Assembly (NCBI GenBank): GCA_905147135.1
Contig: LR990068.1
Coordinates: 3,058,001-3,122,000, forward strand
Length of the DNA: 64,000 nt
DNA from: Blastobasis lacticolella
Lineage: Eukaryota > Arthropoda > Insecta > Lepidoptera > Blastobasidae
Direction: 5' to 3'
Position numbers and translations under genes: made by a program. Under the pieces are notes generated by a model that was not told the DNA's origin, ran no database searches, and saw nothing but the letters and a program-made list of their open reading frames with translations. Shown here one piece after another: positions 40,022 through 48,912 of this stretch (positions within the stretch are counted from its first letter, which is position 1; each line of letters starts with the position of its first letter).

Positions 40022-40110
40022 TAACCTATGGAGTGTCCCAAGGCAGTGTTCTTGGGCCCACGTTATTCCTCACCTACGTTATCAAAAAGATTTTAGATTT
40101 TCCACAACTG
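40022..40110 (+). pseudogene. Jockey/CR1-type RT fragment
   Basis: The frame encodes YGVSQGSVLGPTLFLTYV, the conserved GVPQGSVLGP(T/L)LF motif of Jockey/CR1-group reverse transcriptases. Only ~30 codons remain before the sequence loses similarity. Confidence 0.7.
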
Positions 40111-40215
40111 GTTGCGAACCTGCATAGGTAAACGATAATGAATATGTAACAAGGATAGACAAGGATAGGTTTTTAGCAACTGGTTGCGAAACTGCAAAGC
40201 TAAACGATAAATGAT
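40098..40215 (+). repeat. Short tandem duplication (~73-bp spacing)
   Basis: CAACTGGTTGCGAACCTGC and GTAAACGATAATGA near 40105 recur as CAACTGGTTGCGAAACTGC and CTAAACGATAAATGA near 40178. Confidence 0.65.
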
Positions 40216-40664
40216 TGTGATAAGAGTAGACTAATAGATATAATAGGCCACAAAAAGCAAATAATATATTCACTTTGGCCATATCACAGCGGTGGATAAG
40301 ACATTCATAAATTATTCAGTAATATCCTTGTATTATTAATTATTACGTTTATAAATTAATGATTAATCAAAGTTAATGAATACATTATTTGTATTTGGAA
40401 TATTGTCATAATTATAATTTGAATAATGACTTTTATCTTTTAGACTGTCTGAAAACTCAATTGATGAGATAAGCTCACCTTTGTACATCTCTTTTTCCGT
40501 ACTGTATCATAATGTCATGTTTGTGTACAATAAATAATAAAGAAAGAAAGTAAAGTAAGCGACTTGGGAATTTATAATATTGATTGTAATCAACAAGTAA
40601 GCAACCTGATTTTGAATAACTAAGACGTCAATATTATACAACAAGTGTATAAGATGGACGTCCT
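40216..40664. other. Unassigned; retroposon-like 3' end near 40535
   Basis: GTGTACAATAAATAATAAAGAAAGAAAG at 40524-40551 is a poly(A)-signal and short-repeat tail. A+T-rich otherwise. Confidence 0.4.
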
Positions 40665-41002
40665 TCCTGGCCCGTGAACAGTGGAACCTGACTAGATTGG
40701 ACGGTTACATTTAGTTGCCTGAATGTGCAGATTTCATCACGATGTTTTCCCTCGCCGTAAAAGCATCGGTTAGTATTCAACTAATCAGAAAATAGTCATT
40801 GGTGACCATCGGTTAGTATTCAACTAATCAGAAAAGAGTCATTGGTGACCATCGGTTAGTATTCAACTAATCAGAAAAAAGTCATTGGTAACAGTCGGTT
40901 AGTATTCAACTAATCGGAAAAGAGTCATGACCGCAGCGGGATTCGAACCCGGTACCTCTCGTTTACGAGTCGGACCCCTTAACAACTAGGCCACCAACAC
41001 TT
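40665..41002 (-). mobile_element. SINE-B with internal 43-bp tandem expansion
   Basis: Antisense SINE-B: CACGATGTTTTCCCTCGCCG, then the CATCGGTTAGTATTCAACTA unit at 40764, 40807 and 40850 and a variant at 40893. The head complement follows, with B-box GGATTCGAACC at 40940-40950. The tail (40665-40700) lacks the terminal 50 bp. Confidence 0.9.
40764..40928 (-). repeat. 43-bp tandem array inside SINE-B
   Basis: Starts at 40764, 40807, 40850 and 40893 are exactly 43 bp apart. Each unit spans the TTAGTATTCAACTAATC to GTCATTGGTGAC region that other SINE-B copies carry once. Confidence 0.9.
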
Positions 41003-41808
41003 TAACCTATAACCTACAATATAGTTATTCAAACCTACAAACATTTCTAAAGGCTTTTACAATCTTACAATGCCCGAAACAATCCATCAAAATGCCAATA
41101 TTATGAAAGACTGGACTGAAATCCTTGTTCGTCCTTTGCGAGCGCAAAGGTGAAGGTAAAGGCCAACCATACAGCCTATTTTATATACACAGCGTCTATC
41201 CCATTGTGGGGGCAAAGATGGAGGTCAGAGGGAATTTTAACGACGTTGACAGCTGTGAACAAATTATCAGTATGAGATTGGCACGTGAAATCCATGTGAA
41301 ATGGAGAAATCCTCAACTAATATTATAAAGTAGCTTTTACCAGCGTGGAAATAGTTTTTTTGAAAGCTTTTGCAACGTTACCATTTTAAATGACCTCAGT
41401 ATTGTATGAATGCTAGTATTCAAGGGATGTCAAGCTGTATATCTGGTTCTACCTACCTGAATTATATGAAACATGGCTTAGATTGTACTCTGGACTTCAA
41501 GCTACAAAATTATCAAAATCGAATTAAATTCCGTTGAGTAGTTTTTGCGTGATTCACGAACAAACAGATAAATAAAAATTCGAAACCAATTTTTTTGGGA
41601 ATAGTTATGTCCCAGTATCTCGACTATTTATTCCGAAATATTTTCAATGTACAGGCACTAGCTTTTTTATGCACTACGTTTCATGCTCGGCGTGTCCTAA
41701 CTATATGATCTAAGGCGTGTCCTAAAACTTGTACAATGGAGGACTTGTTCGAGGCCAGTTCAAACGCTGTATGCGTCGCCGAATACTGGGCGAATAAAGT
41801 GTTAAGGG
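41003..41808. other. Unassigned stretch
   Basis: No repeat recognised. A 67-codon frame at 41125-41328 has no domain. Confidence 0.45.
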
Positions 41809-41888
41809 CCGTAACCTGCAATAACCTCCTCTTTCGTGGGAGAGGGCCTAAGTCCTGCAGTGGACTGTTATGGGCTGTAATGATGAAA
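41809..41888 (+). mobile_element. SINE-A 3' end
   Basis: GCAATAACCTCCTCTTTCGT to GGGCTGTAATGATGAA. Confidence 0.8.
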
Positions 41889-42044
41889 GTGTAAGTCAGA
41901 GTTCAGTCTATCGACTCGATAAGAAGAAGAATACACTTTATTCGCCCAGAATTCGGTGACGCATACAGCGTTTGAACTGGCCTCAAATAAGTTCTCCATA
42001 TAAGTATCCATCCATCTCGCAACGGGACACCCTATACTTCGAAT

Positions 42045-42190
42045 TCCTGTACGTGGTCGCCACTCAAGGACCATTACGCTCCATCGGACGTCGTGCGAGC
42101 TATGTGGCCCGATTATTGCCACTTCAGTTCCGCGACTCTGGAACCTATGTCAAGGACTTTTGTTCTGCCAGGGGTATTTTCAATTTCTGA
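42045..42190 (-). repeat. Rep-D fragment
   Basis: TACGTGGTCGCCACTCAAGG, CCATCGGACGTCGTGCGAGC and GCCACTTCAGTTCCGCGACT parallel 23.46-23.57 kb, diverged. Confidence 0.65.
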
Positions 42191-42218
42191 TCTTATCGTG
42201 TATCTAGGGAAACTCCCG

Positions 42219-42617
42219 TATGTTCCGTGTTTACTACAGTGTACCTTTATTTACGAGTAGTCCGATATTTCGACGTAGTGTTGACTGGAGAGCTGCGAGC
42301 GCCGCGGGCAGTGTTTTTTTTATGTTATCCGGCAGACAAACAGGCATGCGGAAAGTAATCACCGTCGCATATACACATCAGCAACACCAGGGGTGCTACC
42401 AATGCGTTGCCCGCCTCAAAGGAAACCTCTAATATACCTCTTGAACGATCCCATGTCCAAAGGAAACACTGTGTTGGTTAGCGATAAAGCGGCCGAAGCC
42501 GATCTACCCGCTTTCGCAACAAGCGCTCCCGTCGTCCCGTGACCATGAAACTTGCAACTGCGTCGATATATGGGGATACTTGTAAACAAAGGTACGGGAA
42601 AGTAAACCCGGAACTTA
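42219..42617. mobile_element. Rep-T: long inverted-repeat element with nested Rep-G
   Basis: The left arm GTTCCGTGTTTACTACAGTG...CGATATTTCGACGTAGT is matched by the reverse complement of the right arm, GTTCCGGGTTTACTTTCCCG...CCATATATCGACGCAGT. The arms are ~70 bp. Between them lie Rep-G (42303-42475) and GCGATAAAGCGGCCG-rich filler. Related termini occur at 18.2, 20.0 and 50.5 kb. Non-coding; superfamily unassigned. Confidence 0.7.
42303..42477 (-). repeat. Rep-G nested in Rep-T
   Basis: TTTTTTTATGTTATCCGGCA, GACAAACAGGCATGCGG, CATCAGCAACACCAGGGGTG and CATGTCCAAAGGAAACACTG. The T-run marks the antisense A tail. Confidence 0.75.
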
Positions 42618-42744
42618 CCTTTAAAATAGAGAAACTCCTTTGAACTTCTTAATAAGGGCCTTAGTTAAGCACCACGTCTCCGTTCTTACGGAAGTGTGTG
42701 ATATGATGATGATGATGATGAAGTATAAACTTGGACGAAATCGG

Positions 42745-43048
42745 CTTTTTTATACTACACAGTAACCAACGAGCAGACAGCGGACCTGATGGTAAGAGGT
42801 AACTGTCACCCATAACATCTACGATTCATGCATTTAGGTTGCAGGCAACAAAAATGCAAAACCGCTGGTGCTATATCGCTGTGAGGACTTAGATGAAATG
42901 CCTCATATCTGTAATACTTTATCCTTCAAACTGGAACACAACAAAGCAAGCATCGTTGCTAGGCGGCAGAAATAGATAAAGCGGTGGTACTCACCCAGGC
43001 GGGTCCACCTGATCTTGACAGAGTCCTACCACCTGATAAAGGTAAAGA
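42745..43048 (-). repeat. Rep-H copy
   Basis: TTTTTATACTACACAGTAAC, CCTGATGGTAAGAGG, ATCTACGATTCATGCATTTA, CGGCAGAAATAGATAAAGCG and GACAGAGTCCTACCACCTG. Matches 52.11-52.4 kb and, inverted, 45.15-45.43 and 53.04-53.29 kb. Confidence 0.75.
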
Positions 43049-43385
43049 TGTATCAGGAATAGACCTCGGGGTGCTTGATAGACTTTCTACCAACGTGGGA
43101 ACGTGAGAGTGTGTGAATGGAGTACGTACGCAAAAGCCTCCGTTCTGTCATAGACTCCATACCGAATTCCATCAAACCTGATGATGAGGATTTTTCCTTA
43201 AATGGTAATAAGGAGGACCAACAAAAGGGCAGATTTTTGCGTTAATAATTTAAATAAGATACGACAACTCATCCAGTTTCTTTTCAGTGGAGAGATGGCA
43301 TACAATAATTCTTGCTTTATATTTAAATTTTATTCTTTCTTTGTTCATATTCGAGGCCGCTTTTATCCCATTGAATAAACATCTT
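43049..43385. other. Unassigned stretch
   Basis: No feature recognised. Confidence 0.4.
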
Positions 43386-43610
43386 TTCGGCGTCAATATC
43401 CCGGTTTACACCTGATGGCCTGGGGTCCGCCTTGTCTATGATCCAAGATTAGGTAATTACAGTAAAGCAACTGCCATCTAAGCTCCTGCCAGTGGAACCT
43501 GACTAGATTGGCGTTAACATTCAGTCACCTGAATGTGCAGGTTTACTCACAATGTTTTCCCTCACCGTAAGAGCATCGGTTAGTGTTCAACTCAGAAAAG
43601 TAATTGATCA
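43386..43610 (-). mobile_element. SINE-B, head missing
   Basis: TTTCGGCGTCAATATCCCGG, GGGGTCCGCCTTGTCTATGA, CATTCAGTCACCTGAATGTG and GTTTTCCCTCACCGTAAGAG. Confidence 0.8.
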
Positions 43611-44260
43611 GTTTCAGAATCCAGCCGGGATATTGATATTTCTTACAAGCTTTAATTTGCAATATATGTTCGAAGCAAATCTTGCAAGCCTAATTTGACC
43701 TACTTCTCTGTGTTCACTTGAGCGCTATGTAACTTGCATGACAATGCATTAATGCACAGCGGTGACTACTTTCCATCAGGTGGCCAGCTTGACAGGTTAC
43801 ATATCATATATTGTAAAAAAACATTGACGAATCCGTTCACTACGCAGACTGTACATAGTGTAGTTAAAAATGAATAAAACTGAATTAAAAATATAAAAAA
43901 CAACTCGCACAGAAGGACTTCGCACTTGCGAGAGCAAAACAAGAGCAAAAAAAAGACCACCAAATGAACTTCAACTTTTTGAAAACCTGCTATCCCGAAT
44001 AATAACCGTAAGTGCGAGATAGCTGCATCACCAACAGGTGCCGTTGGACAAGGACAGCGATAGAGGTATCCCCAATCGATCAGGTTGCCATGGCAACGCT
44101 ACAGGCTGTAGATACCGGAGATGTTCGCTGCAAGTTTGTTTCAGGATTTTCAGGGAAGTGTTTCAGTTTGAAATTATGAGCTCTTAAAAGTCGAGGGGGA
44201 TTCGCGAATGGCTGATGCGATCTGCAATCTTCCATTTTATTTTCAGTTTGGGCTTTTTTT
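43611..44260. other. Mostly unassigned; Rep-F-like tail scrap at 43768-43800
   Basis: CTTTCCATCAGGTGGCCAGC near 43770 is the shared LINE 3' signature. The rest is unrecognised. Confidence 0.4.
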
Positions 44261-44261
44261 A

Positions 44262-44366
44262 TTATCAGCTTGGCGTTAATGTCCCGGGCAATAGCGCGGG
44301 CCCGCGGTCCGCCTGGACCGTGATCCAGGATTTGAGAGACCAGGTAGTTCCAGTGGAGCAATTGTT
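44262..44366 (-). mobile_element. SINE-B 3' end
   Basis: TATCAGCTTGGCGTTAATGT, CGGTCCGCCTGGACCGTGAT, CAGGATTTGAGAGACCAGG. Confidence 0.75.
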
Positions 44367-44688
44367 TTTAAAAGATTATTTATGCAATGACGGTACAGTT
44401 CAATCCTTCCAATTCAGAATATCAAATTGATAACCGAAAAATTCATTTGGCGTACTAATTAGCTATGTTTCGGTTTATTTATTATAGGTATAGAAATTGT
44501 ATCTCTTCTGTTTAGAATTAGAAATGTATTCAAAAAATCACAAATTAAACACAGATGAGATGGCGGTCAATGCCTGTCTAGACTAATAAAACAAATTAAA
44601 ACCAACATACAAAAACTCTTTATCAAATTTGATTATCCTGCATTTAGTGTAGGTATCTACTAAAAAAAAATTGAGCTACCTTTACGGG
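44367..44688. other. Unassigned stretch
   Basis: A+T-rich; nothing recognised. Confidence 0.45.
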
Positions 44689-44689
44689 A

Positions 44690-44925
44690 ATATGTGTTGA
44701 TTGTCTGCAACTACTTTCTCCCACGCACACTAAGGTTGTGGAATGACCTACCTGGACAGGTTTTTCCTGGAGAGTACAACATGGAGTTCTTCAAGAGAGG
44801 GGTGAAAAGGTTTTTACAAGGTCGGCAACGCGTGGGTGATGCCCCTGGTATTGCAAACGTCCATAGGCCGCGGTGACTGCTTACCATCAGGCAGGCCGTA
44901 AGCTTGTTCGCCATATTTTTTTCAT
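44690..44925 (+). pseudogene. Rep-E LINE C-terminal fragment with 3' UTR
   Basis: A 60-codon frame (44694-44876) encodes RTLRLWNDLPGQVFPGEYN, then MEFFKRGVKRFLQGRQRVG and DAPGIANVHRPR before a stop. The LWNDLP...F..GVKRF arrangement is the LINE RT C-terminus seen at 2.7 kb. The 3' UTR has TTACCATCAGGCAGGCCGTA and GCTTGTTCGCCATATTTTTT. It abuts an antisense Rep-G with both tails facing each other. Confidence 0.8.
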
Positions 44926-45110
44926 TATTTTTTTTATGTTACTCAGCAGACAAACAGGCAAGCGGGCCACCTGATGGAAAGTGGTCACCGCCGCCTATGG
45001 ACATCAGCAACACCAGGGGAGTCACCAATGCGTTGCCCGCCTTTAAAGAGACCTCTAATATACCTCTTGAACGATCCCATGTCATGGTCCAAAGGAAACA
45101 CTGTGGGAAA
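44926..45110 (-). repeat. Rep-G copy
   Basis: TTTTTTTTATGTTACTCAGC, AGACAAACAGGCAAGCGGGC, GTGGTCACCGCCGCCTATGG, ATTACCTC-like CTAATATACCTCTTGAACG and GGTCCAAAGGAAACACTGTG. Confidence 0.8.
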
Positions 45111-45149
45111 TATTTGGTAGTATAAAAAAAACGACTACTTTTTTAAAAG

Positions 45150-45432
45150 AAGGGTGTTATAAGTATGATACGTATATCTGTATTAGTGTGTGTATGTCAT
45201 ATTTCTGCCGTCAAGCAACAACGCTCCCGTGTGTGCTCCCATTTTTGTGTTACGGTTTGAAGAATAAGGTAGCCAGCGCAATTACAAGCATTAAGCATTT
45301 CATCTTAGTACTCGCAGTGACAACGCCTGCGGTTGCAGCTTAAATACATTTATCGTAGATGTTATGGGCGATAGTTACCGCTTACCATCAGGTGGGCTGT
45401 CTGTTCGTTTGTCACTGCGCAGCATAAAAAAC
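45150..45432 (+). repeat. Rep-H copy, opposite orientation
   Basis: TTCTGCCGTCAAGCAACAAC, GAATAAGGTAGCCAGCGC, CATCTTAGTACTCGCAGTGA, TTACCATCAGGTGGGCTGTC and GTTCGTTTGTCAC, ending CAGCATAAAAAAC. The A-rich end defines the plus strand as sense. Confidence 0.75.
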
Positions 45433-45492
45433 TCATAGCTCCCGAACGGTTGGACCGATTTCGATGAGGTTTTCTTTGATTCAATAACAGTT
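45428..45492 (+). repeat. Rep-M scrap
   Basis: CATAGCTCCCGAACGGTTGG, ACCGATTTCGATGAGGTTTTC. Confidence 0.6.
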
Positions 45493-45504
45493 TATATCAC
45501 ATAG

Positions 45505-45770
45505 CTTGCAGAACATGTTAACCAATTACCAGAAGGCTGGCCTCTTTTTGGGTCAGCGTATAAGCCTCGCTATTCAGCGGGGCAACGCGGCCAGCCTTCT
45601 GGGGACTTTTCCAAATTCGGAGGACCTGAGTCAAGTTTTTTATCTTTAGTTAAGTTAGAATTAAGGTTGGTGTTAGAGTAAGATTTTTTTTTTAATGTAA
45701 ATTTTTTTTTAATAAGTAAATTGTAATTGAAATTGTAAATAAATATTTTGATTGTAATTTAATTAATTAA
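45505..45770 (+). pseudogene. LINE ORF C-terminus (GQRISLAIQRGNA domain) and 3' UTR
   Basis: From about 45540 codons read LFLGQRISLAIQRGNAASL, then LGTFPNSEDLSQVFYL and a stop at 45633. The same domain occurs antisense near 2.06-2.15 kb. The A+T-rich 3' UTR follows (TTAATAAGTAAATTGTAATT). I take this as the extreme C-terminus of a multi-copy non-LTR ORF lying after the RT. The clade is unnamed by me. Only ~30 codons survive. Confidence 0.6.
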
Positions 45771-45905
45771 ACAATTGTAAGCATTATCCGTATGGTATTA
45801 CGAGAGAAACTCTATTGCCAACAAACTGTTATGTAGTTTGGCAATGTAACTAGAAGTAAGACTGAATTTACGAAACATTGTAAGGATTAAATAAATAAAA
45901 AATAA
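45771..45905 (+). repeat. Rep-I 3' end
   Basis: AATTGTAAGCATTATCCGTA, CAACAAACTGTTATGTAGTT and GTAAGGATTAAATAAATAAA match 17.48-17.61 kb. Confidence 0.8.
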
Positions 45906-45911
45906 ACAGAT

Positions 45912-46112
45912 GGCCGATGGATAGGAAAGTTTGCGAGTGGCGACCACGTACCGGAAGACCAGCGTGGATATGACTCACATAGGTGGTCCACAAAGTGAAC
46001 CGACGTCCTGGTAAAGATCGCAGGTATCAGCTGGATGCGACCTTTGTGGATATATCTGAGGGAGGCCTATGCCCAGCAGTAAGCGTCTTCCAGCTGATAT
46101 GATGATGATGAA
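45912..46112 (+). pseudogene. Rep-D, RTE-like LINE 3' end
   Basis: GAGTGGCGACCACGTACCGG, GTCCTGGTAAAGATCGCAGG and TCAGCTGGATGCGAC. The end GGGAGGCCTATGCCCAGCAG, then GCTGATATGATGATGATGAA, is the clearest view of the RTE-type tail to compare with SINE-A. Confidence 0.8.
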
Positions 46113-46189
46113 TCAGTTTAATGGTTATCAACCGAAATGTTAAGAAGACTTATGGAAAACAATGTAACTGTCGTCCATATTTACGATAC

Positions 46190-46275
46190 CTTTCGCTTCT
46201 TAATACCGTGTTACCCATCCAAGTACTGAACGCGCCCGACTTTGCCTAACTTCTGTGATCGGACGAAACGTGGTG
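46190..46275 (-). repeat. 5S rRNA-derived fragment
   Basis: The minus strand reads CGTCCGATCACAGAAGTTAG, GCAAAGTCGGGCGCGTTCAG and TACTTGGATGGGTAACACGG. This follows the eukaryotic 5S rRNA core (TCCGATCACCGAAGTTAAGC...GTACTTGGATGGGTGACC), the A-box/internal-control region. Only ~75 of ~120 bp are present, so it is a pseudogene or the head of a 5S-type SINE, not a working gene. Confidence 0.75.
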
Positions 46276-46301
46276 CAGAATAAAGCACAAAACAAATACT
46301 T

Positions 46302-46475
46302 TGTTATTAAGCAAAGCTTCTGAAACTAATTTACAAAATATCGTTCTAGGCTAGATATGATAGCTACGTCAATATTCTGCCTAAACTGTGTTGCTAAGCA
46401 AAGCTTCAGAAACCTTCTTGCAAGATATCGCTCTAGGCTAGATATGACAGCTACGTCAATATTACTAGACTAGGC
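46302..46475 (+). repeat. 87-bp direct tandem duplication
   Basis: GCAAAGCTTC at 46311 and 46398, and CTAGATATGA at 46351 and 46438, are both 87 bp apart. Units differ at a few positions. Confidence 0.8.
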
Positions 46476-46599
46476 TCTCTGTGCATTAATTGCATTAGCC
46501 AATGGAGCGTATATAGGTTAGATAGAGATTGGTACAAGATGGCGGATGTGCACCTGAGTTTGCTTCTGTAATTATCGATATTATTATGATACCTGCAAG

Positions 46600-46698
46600 T
46601 AACTGGTTTCTATAATATTAGAGTATCAGTGGCTTACCGGGATCGAAACCCAGTGCCACCTTGTACCAATGACTCTTTTCTGAGTTATGTTTTGTTAT
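46600..46698 (+). repeat. SINE-B head, degraded
   Basis: GTATCAGTGGCTTACCGGGA, TCGAAACCCAGTGCCACCTT, GTACCAATGACTCTTTTCTG. It joins a SINE-C within 10 bp. Confidence 0.65.
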
Positions 46699-46699
46699 T

Positions 46700-46915
46700 T
46701 CTTTCCGGGTTCGATTCCCGGCCGGGCAGAAATTGAAATGATGAATTTTAAGTTTTGTTACGGGCTGGGTGTTCTATGTATAATAAGTATGTATTTAAAA
46801 GTATTTAAGTGATATATCAGTTATCTAGCACCCGTAGTACATGCTTTGCTTAGTTTGGGGCTAGATGGCGCTGTGTGAATTTGTACACGAATATTTATTT
46901 ATTTATTTATTCTTT
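46700..46915 (+). mobile_element. SINE-C, head partly missing
   Basis: B-box GGGTTCGATTCCCGGCCGGG, ATGATGAATTTTAAGTTTTG, TAATAAGTATGTATTTAAAA, GTTTGGGGCTAGATGGCGCT and a TATTTATTTATTTATT tail. Confidence 0.85.
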
Positions 46916-47308
46916 CCGACCAAAATTTCAAAATTTTAGTTCTCAAAATTGTACATACTAACAGCATAGTGTACAAAACCGGGTAACCTGGAGCCTGCTC
47001 TAAGTTTATCCTGTATTGCAGGTCTCCAGGAACCCGCAGCGTAGCTTATATAAAAGTAAGAATTTCTACGCAGTACGTATTTAAGTTTAATCTGTCCAGA
47101 CAGACTTGCCTTATTTGGTTAAGGAAATTATGTATTTAAATGAATAACGTGCAGCCGAATTCGTTGAAATTCCCATTCTATGTGTTTCTTGAATAATCTA
47201 TACACAACATACGCAGCGTGATTGATACGGCAAGTCGTGATTTTGGACATTGTTTGTTGTCACTAAATAAGACAAGTCAGGTTAAACAGACACATAACGA
47301 ATGAATTT
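46916..47308. other. Unassigned; LINE-like 3' UTR possible
   Basis: GGAGCCTGCTCTAAGTTTAT and CAGGTCTCCAGGAACCCGCA have no second copy in the window. Confidence 0.35.
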
Positions 47309-47612
47309 TTTTTTAATTACTTTACTAGCCAGGCATTTGACCGCCACCTCACCTGAGGGCCTATCGGCTATCTCAGTGGACAACTGAATTTGACATAAAA
47401 ATATCTGACACTACTCTAATTTGGTAGACGCTATTGCCAGTTTTCAACGTAGATGACGTGGTGTAGAATTATCTAGTGTCAAATACAGTTGTCAACTGAG
47501 TTAGCCAATAGCCCCGCTGGAGGTAAGTGACGATGCGGTCGATGATGGAGCATGCCTGTCTAGGAACAGCCTATTCACTCTAGCCTTGAAGGCATCCAAT
47601 GAAAATTAAAAG
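47309..47612 (-). repeat. Rep-L, interrupted by MITE-K
   Basis: GCCAGGCATTTGACCGCCAC before the MITE; GGTAAGTGACGATGCGGTCG and TGTCTAGGAACAGCCTATTC after it. The same sequence without the MITE is at 49.7 kb. The leading T-run is the antisense A tail. Confidence 0.8.
47358..47518. mobile_element. MITE-K copy 2
   Basis: Nearly identical to 3648-3810: GGGCCTATCGGCTATCTCAG, central TTGGTAGACGCTATTGCCAG, and right arm ACTGAGTTAGCCAATAGCCCC. Confidence 0.9.
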
Positions 47613-47715
47613 AGTGTGTGTGCGTGTGCGCTTGCCTGTGCGTGTGTGTATGTAAGTATGCTAAACATTAACTAACTCTCTTATGGTGAGGGAATCATTA
47701 ACACGAGGGAGAAGA

Positions 47716-47942
47716 CGTATGTATGTATGTATGTATGTAAACTCTTTATTGCAACAACATAGTACATTTCAAAAGGAAACACTTACAAAGCATAGGCGAG
47801 CTTATCCCACAACGGGATCTCTTCCAGCTAACCTTAGACAAGACGAAAGGATCTTTAGCGAGCGGTAGAGGCAATAAGAGTACCTTACCTACTTTAAAAA
47901 TAACTAGAGACTTAATTTAAATATATTAAACGAGACCAGACG
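47716..47942 (-). repeat. Rep-U, LINE 3' tail with (ATGT)n
   Basis: ATGTATGTATGTATGTATGT (47718-47737), then AAACTCTTTATTGCAACAAC and GAGCTTATCCCACAACGGGA. On the minus strand a CAATAAAG signal precedes an (ACAT)n tail, as in RTE-like LINEs. Confidence 0.75.
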
Positions 47943-48632
47943 TCGTGATGAAACTTACACATTCAGGCGTGTACAGCACAGATAAGTATTTTCCACTGAA
48001 ATCTACATCAATTACTACTTTAATGGTATAAAAAAAAGATTTATGGAGAACCTGCTCTACTTTTGCTATGGACCCACAACATTTTTTACATGTAATTAGT
48101 GTTTATTTTTTATTTTGAAATGTATTATTTTGTTCGTAACTAATTGACTCTCGAATACAAGCAATTTCATAGATATAGAGCGATCTATTATTACTTTGAA
48201 TCAGTGAGATTAATTAAGTCGGGTACATGTGTATAGGTATGTCGGTTTGACATACTCTTTTTTTACCGATTTTTTAACTGTTATTACAAGATGTCGTGGC
48301 GTTCATGTGTAATAAATGTTTCTTTCTTTCTTTATTGCCCCAAGTCAATAAAAATAGAATACAGAAGTAGAAAACCTACTTAACCAACAATGTGGGTAGT
48401 ATAATAATTTATTCATTTCAAAATGTTGCCAGTGAACGAAACTTGAACGGTTTCCCTGTTTGAAATTCATATTTTGTTCTTCTGTTTGGAAGCAAAAGTT
48501 GTGGAAGACGCTCTCAGCTTCGTTCCTATCTCTTTGCAAACTGACTTTAAAGTACGTTTCAATAAAAGGAAACAAAAGTAGTGGACGACAACGATAAGTA
48601 TTACATCCACGGACCTGCACGGAGGAGGTATT
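47943..48632. other. Mostly unassigned; retroposon end near 48310
   Basis: GTGTAATAAATGTTTCTTTCTTTCTTT resembles 29.70 kb. A 162-codon minus frame (48345-48833) spans antisense SINE-B and shows no domain. Confidence 0.4.
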
Positions 48633-48720
48633 ATGGGGCGTGGGTGGCCGAGCGGTTAAGGTATCCAACTCATAAGCGACAGGTTCGAATTCCACTGCGT
48701 CCACGTACCAATGACTACTC
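48633..48720 (+). mobile_element. SINE-B head
   Basis: A-box TGGCCGAGCGG at 48646-48656 and B-box GGTTCGAATTCC at 48682-48693, ending GTACCAATGACT. Consensus-like Pol III boxes; not a tRNA gene because no cloverleaf is completed. Confidence 0.85.
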
Positions 48721-48749
48721 GTGAAGATATCGAATGTGAATACCAGCCC

Positions 48750-48767
48750 CCTCCCCCCCCCCCCCTG
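48750..48767 (+). repeat. Poly(C) tract
   Basis: CCCCCTCCCCCCCCCCCCCC, a mononucleotide run liable to length change or sequencing error. Confidence 0.85.
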
Positions 48768-48912
48768 AGAAGAAAGGGGTGAAAAGGTTTTTACGGGGTC
48801 GGCAAAGCGTGGGTGATGCCCCTGGTATTGCAAACGTCCATAGGCTGCGGTGACTGCTTACCATCAGGCGGGCCGTAAGCTTGTTTGCCAACATAGTCAT
48901 AAAAAAAAAATT
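48768..48912 (+). repeat. Rep-E 3' part with A tail
   Basis: AAGAAAGGGGTGAAAAGGTT, GGGTGATGCCCCTGGTATTG, TTACCATCAGGCGGGCCGTA and CATAAAAAAAAAA. Confidence 0.85.

Noticed and set aside
40764..40928. CRISPR-like array (regular 43-bp spacing)
   Set aside because: There are no unique spacers. The units are contiguous copies of SINE-B internal sequence.
48345..48833. 162-codon minus-strand open frame
   Set aside because: It crosses antisense SINE-B and the poly(C) tract; no domain and no conservation signal.
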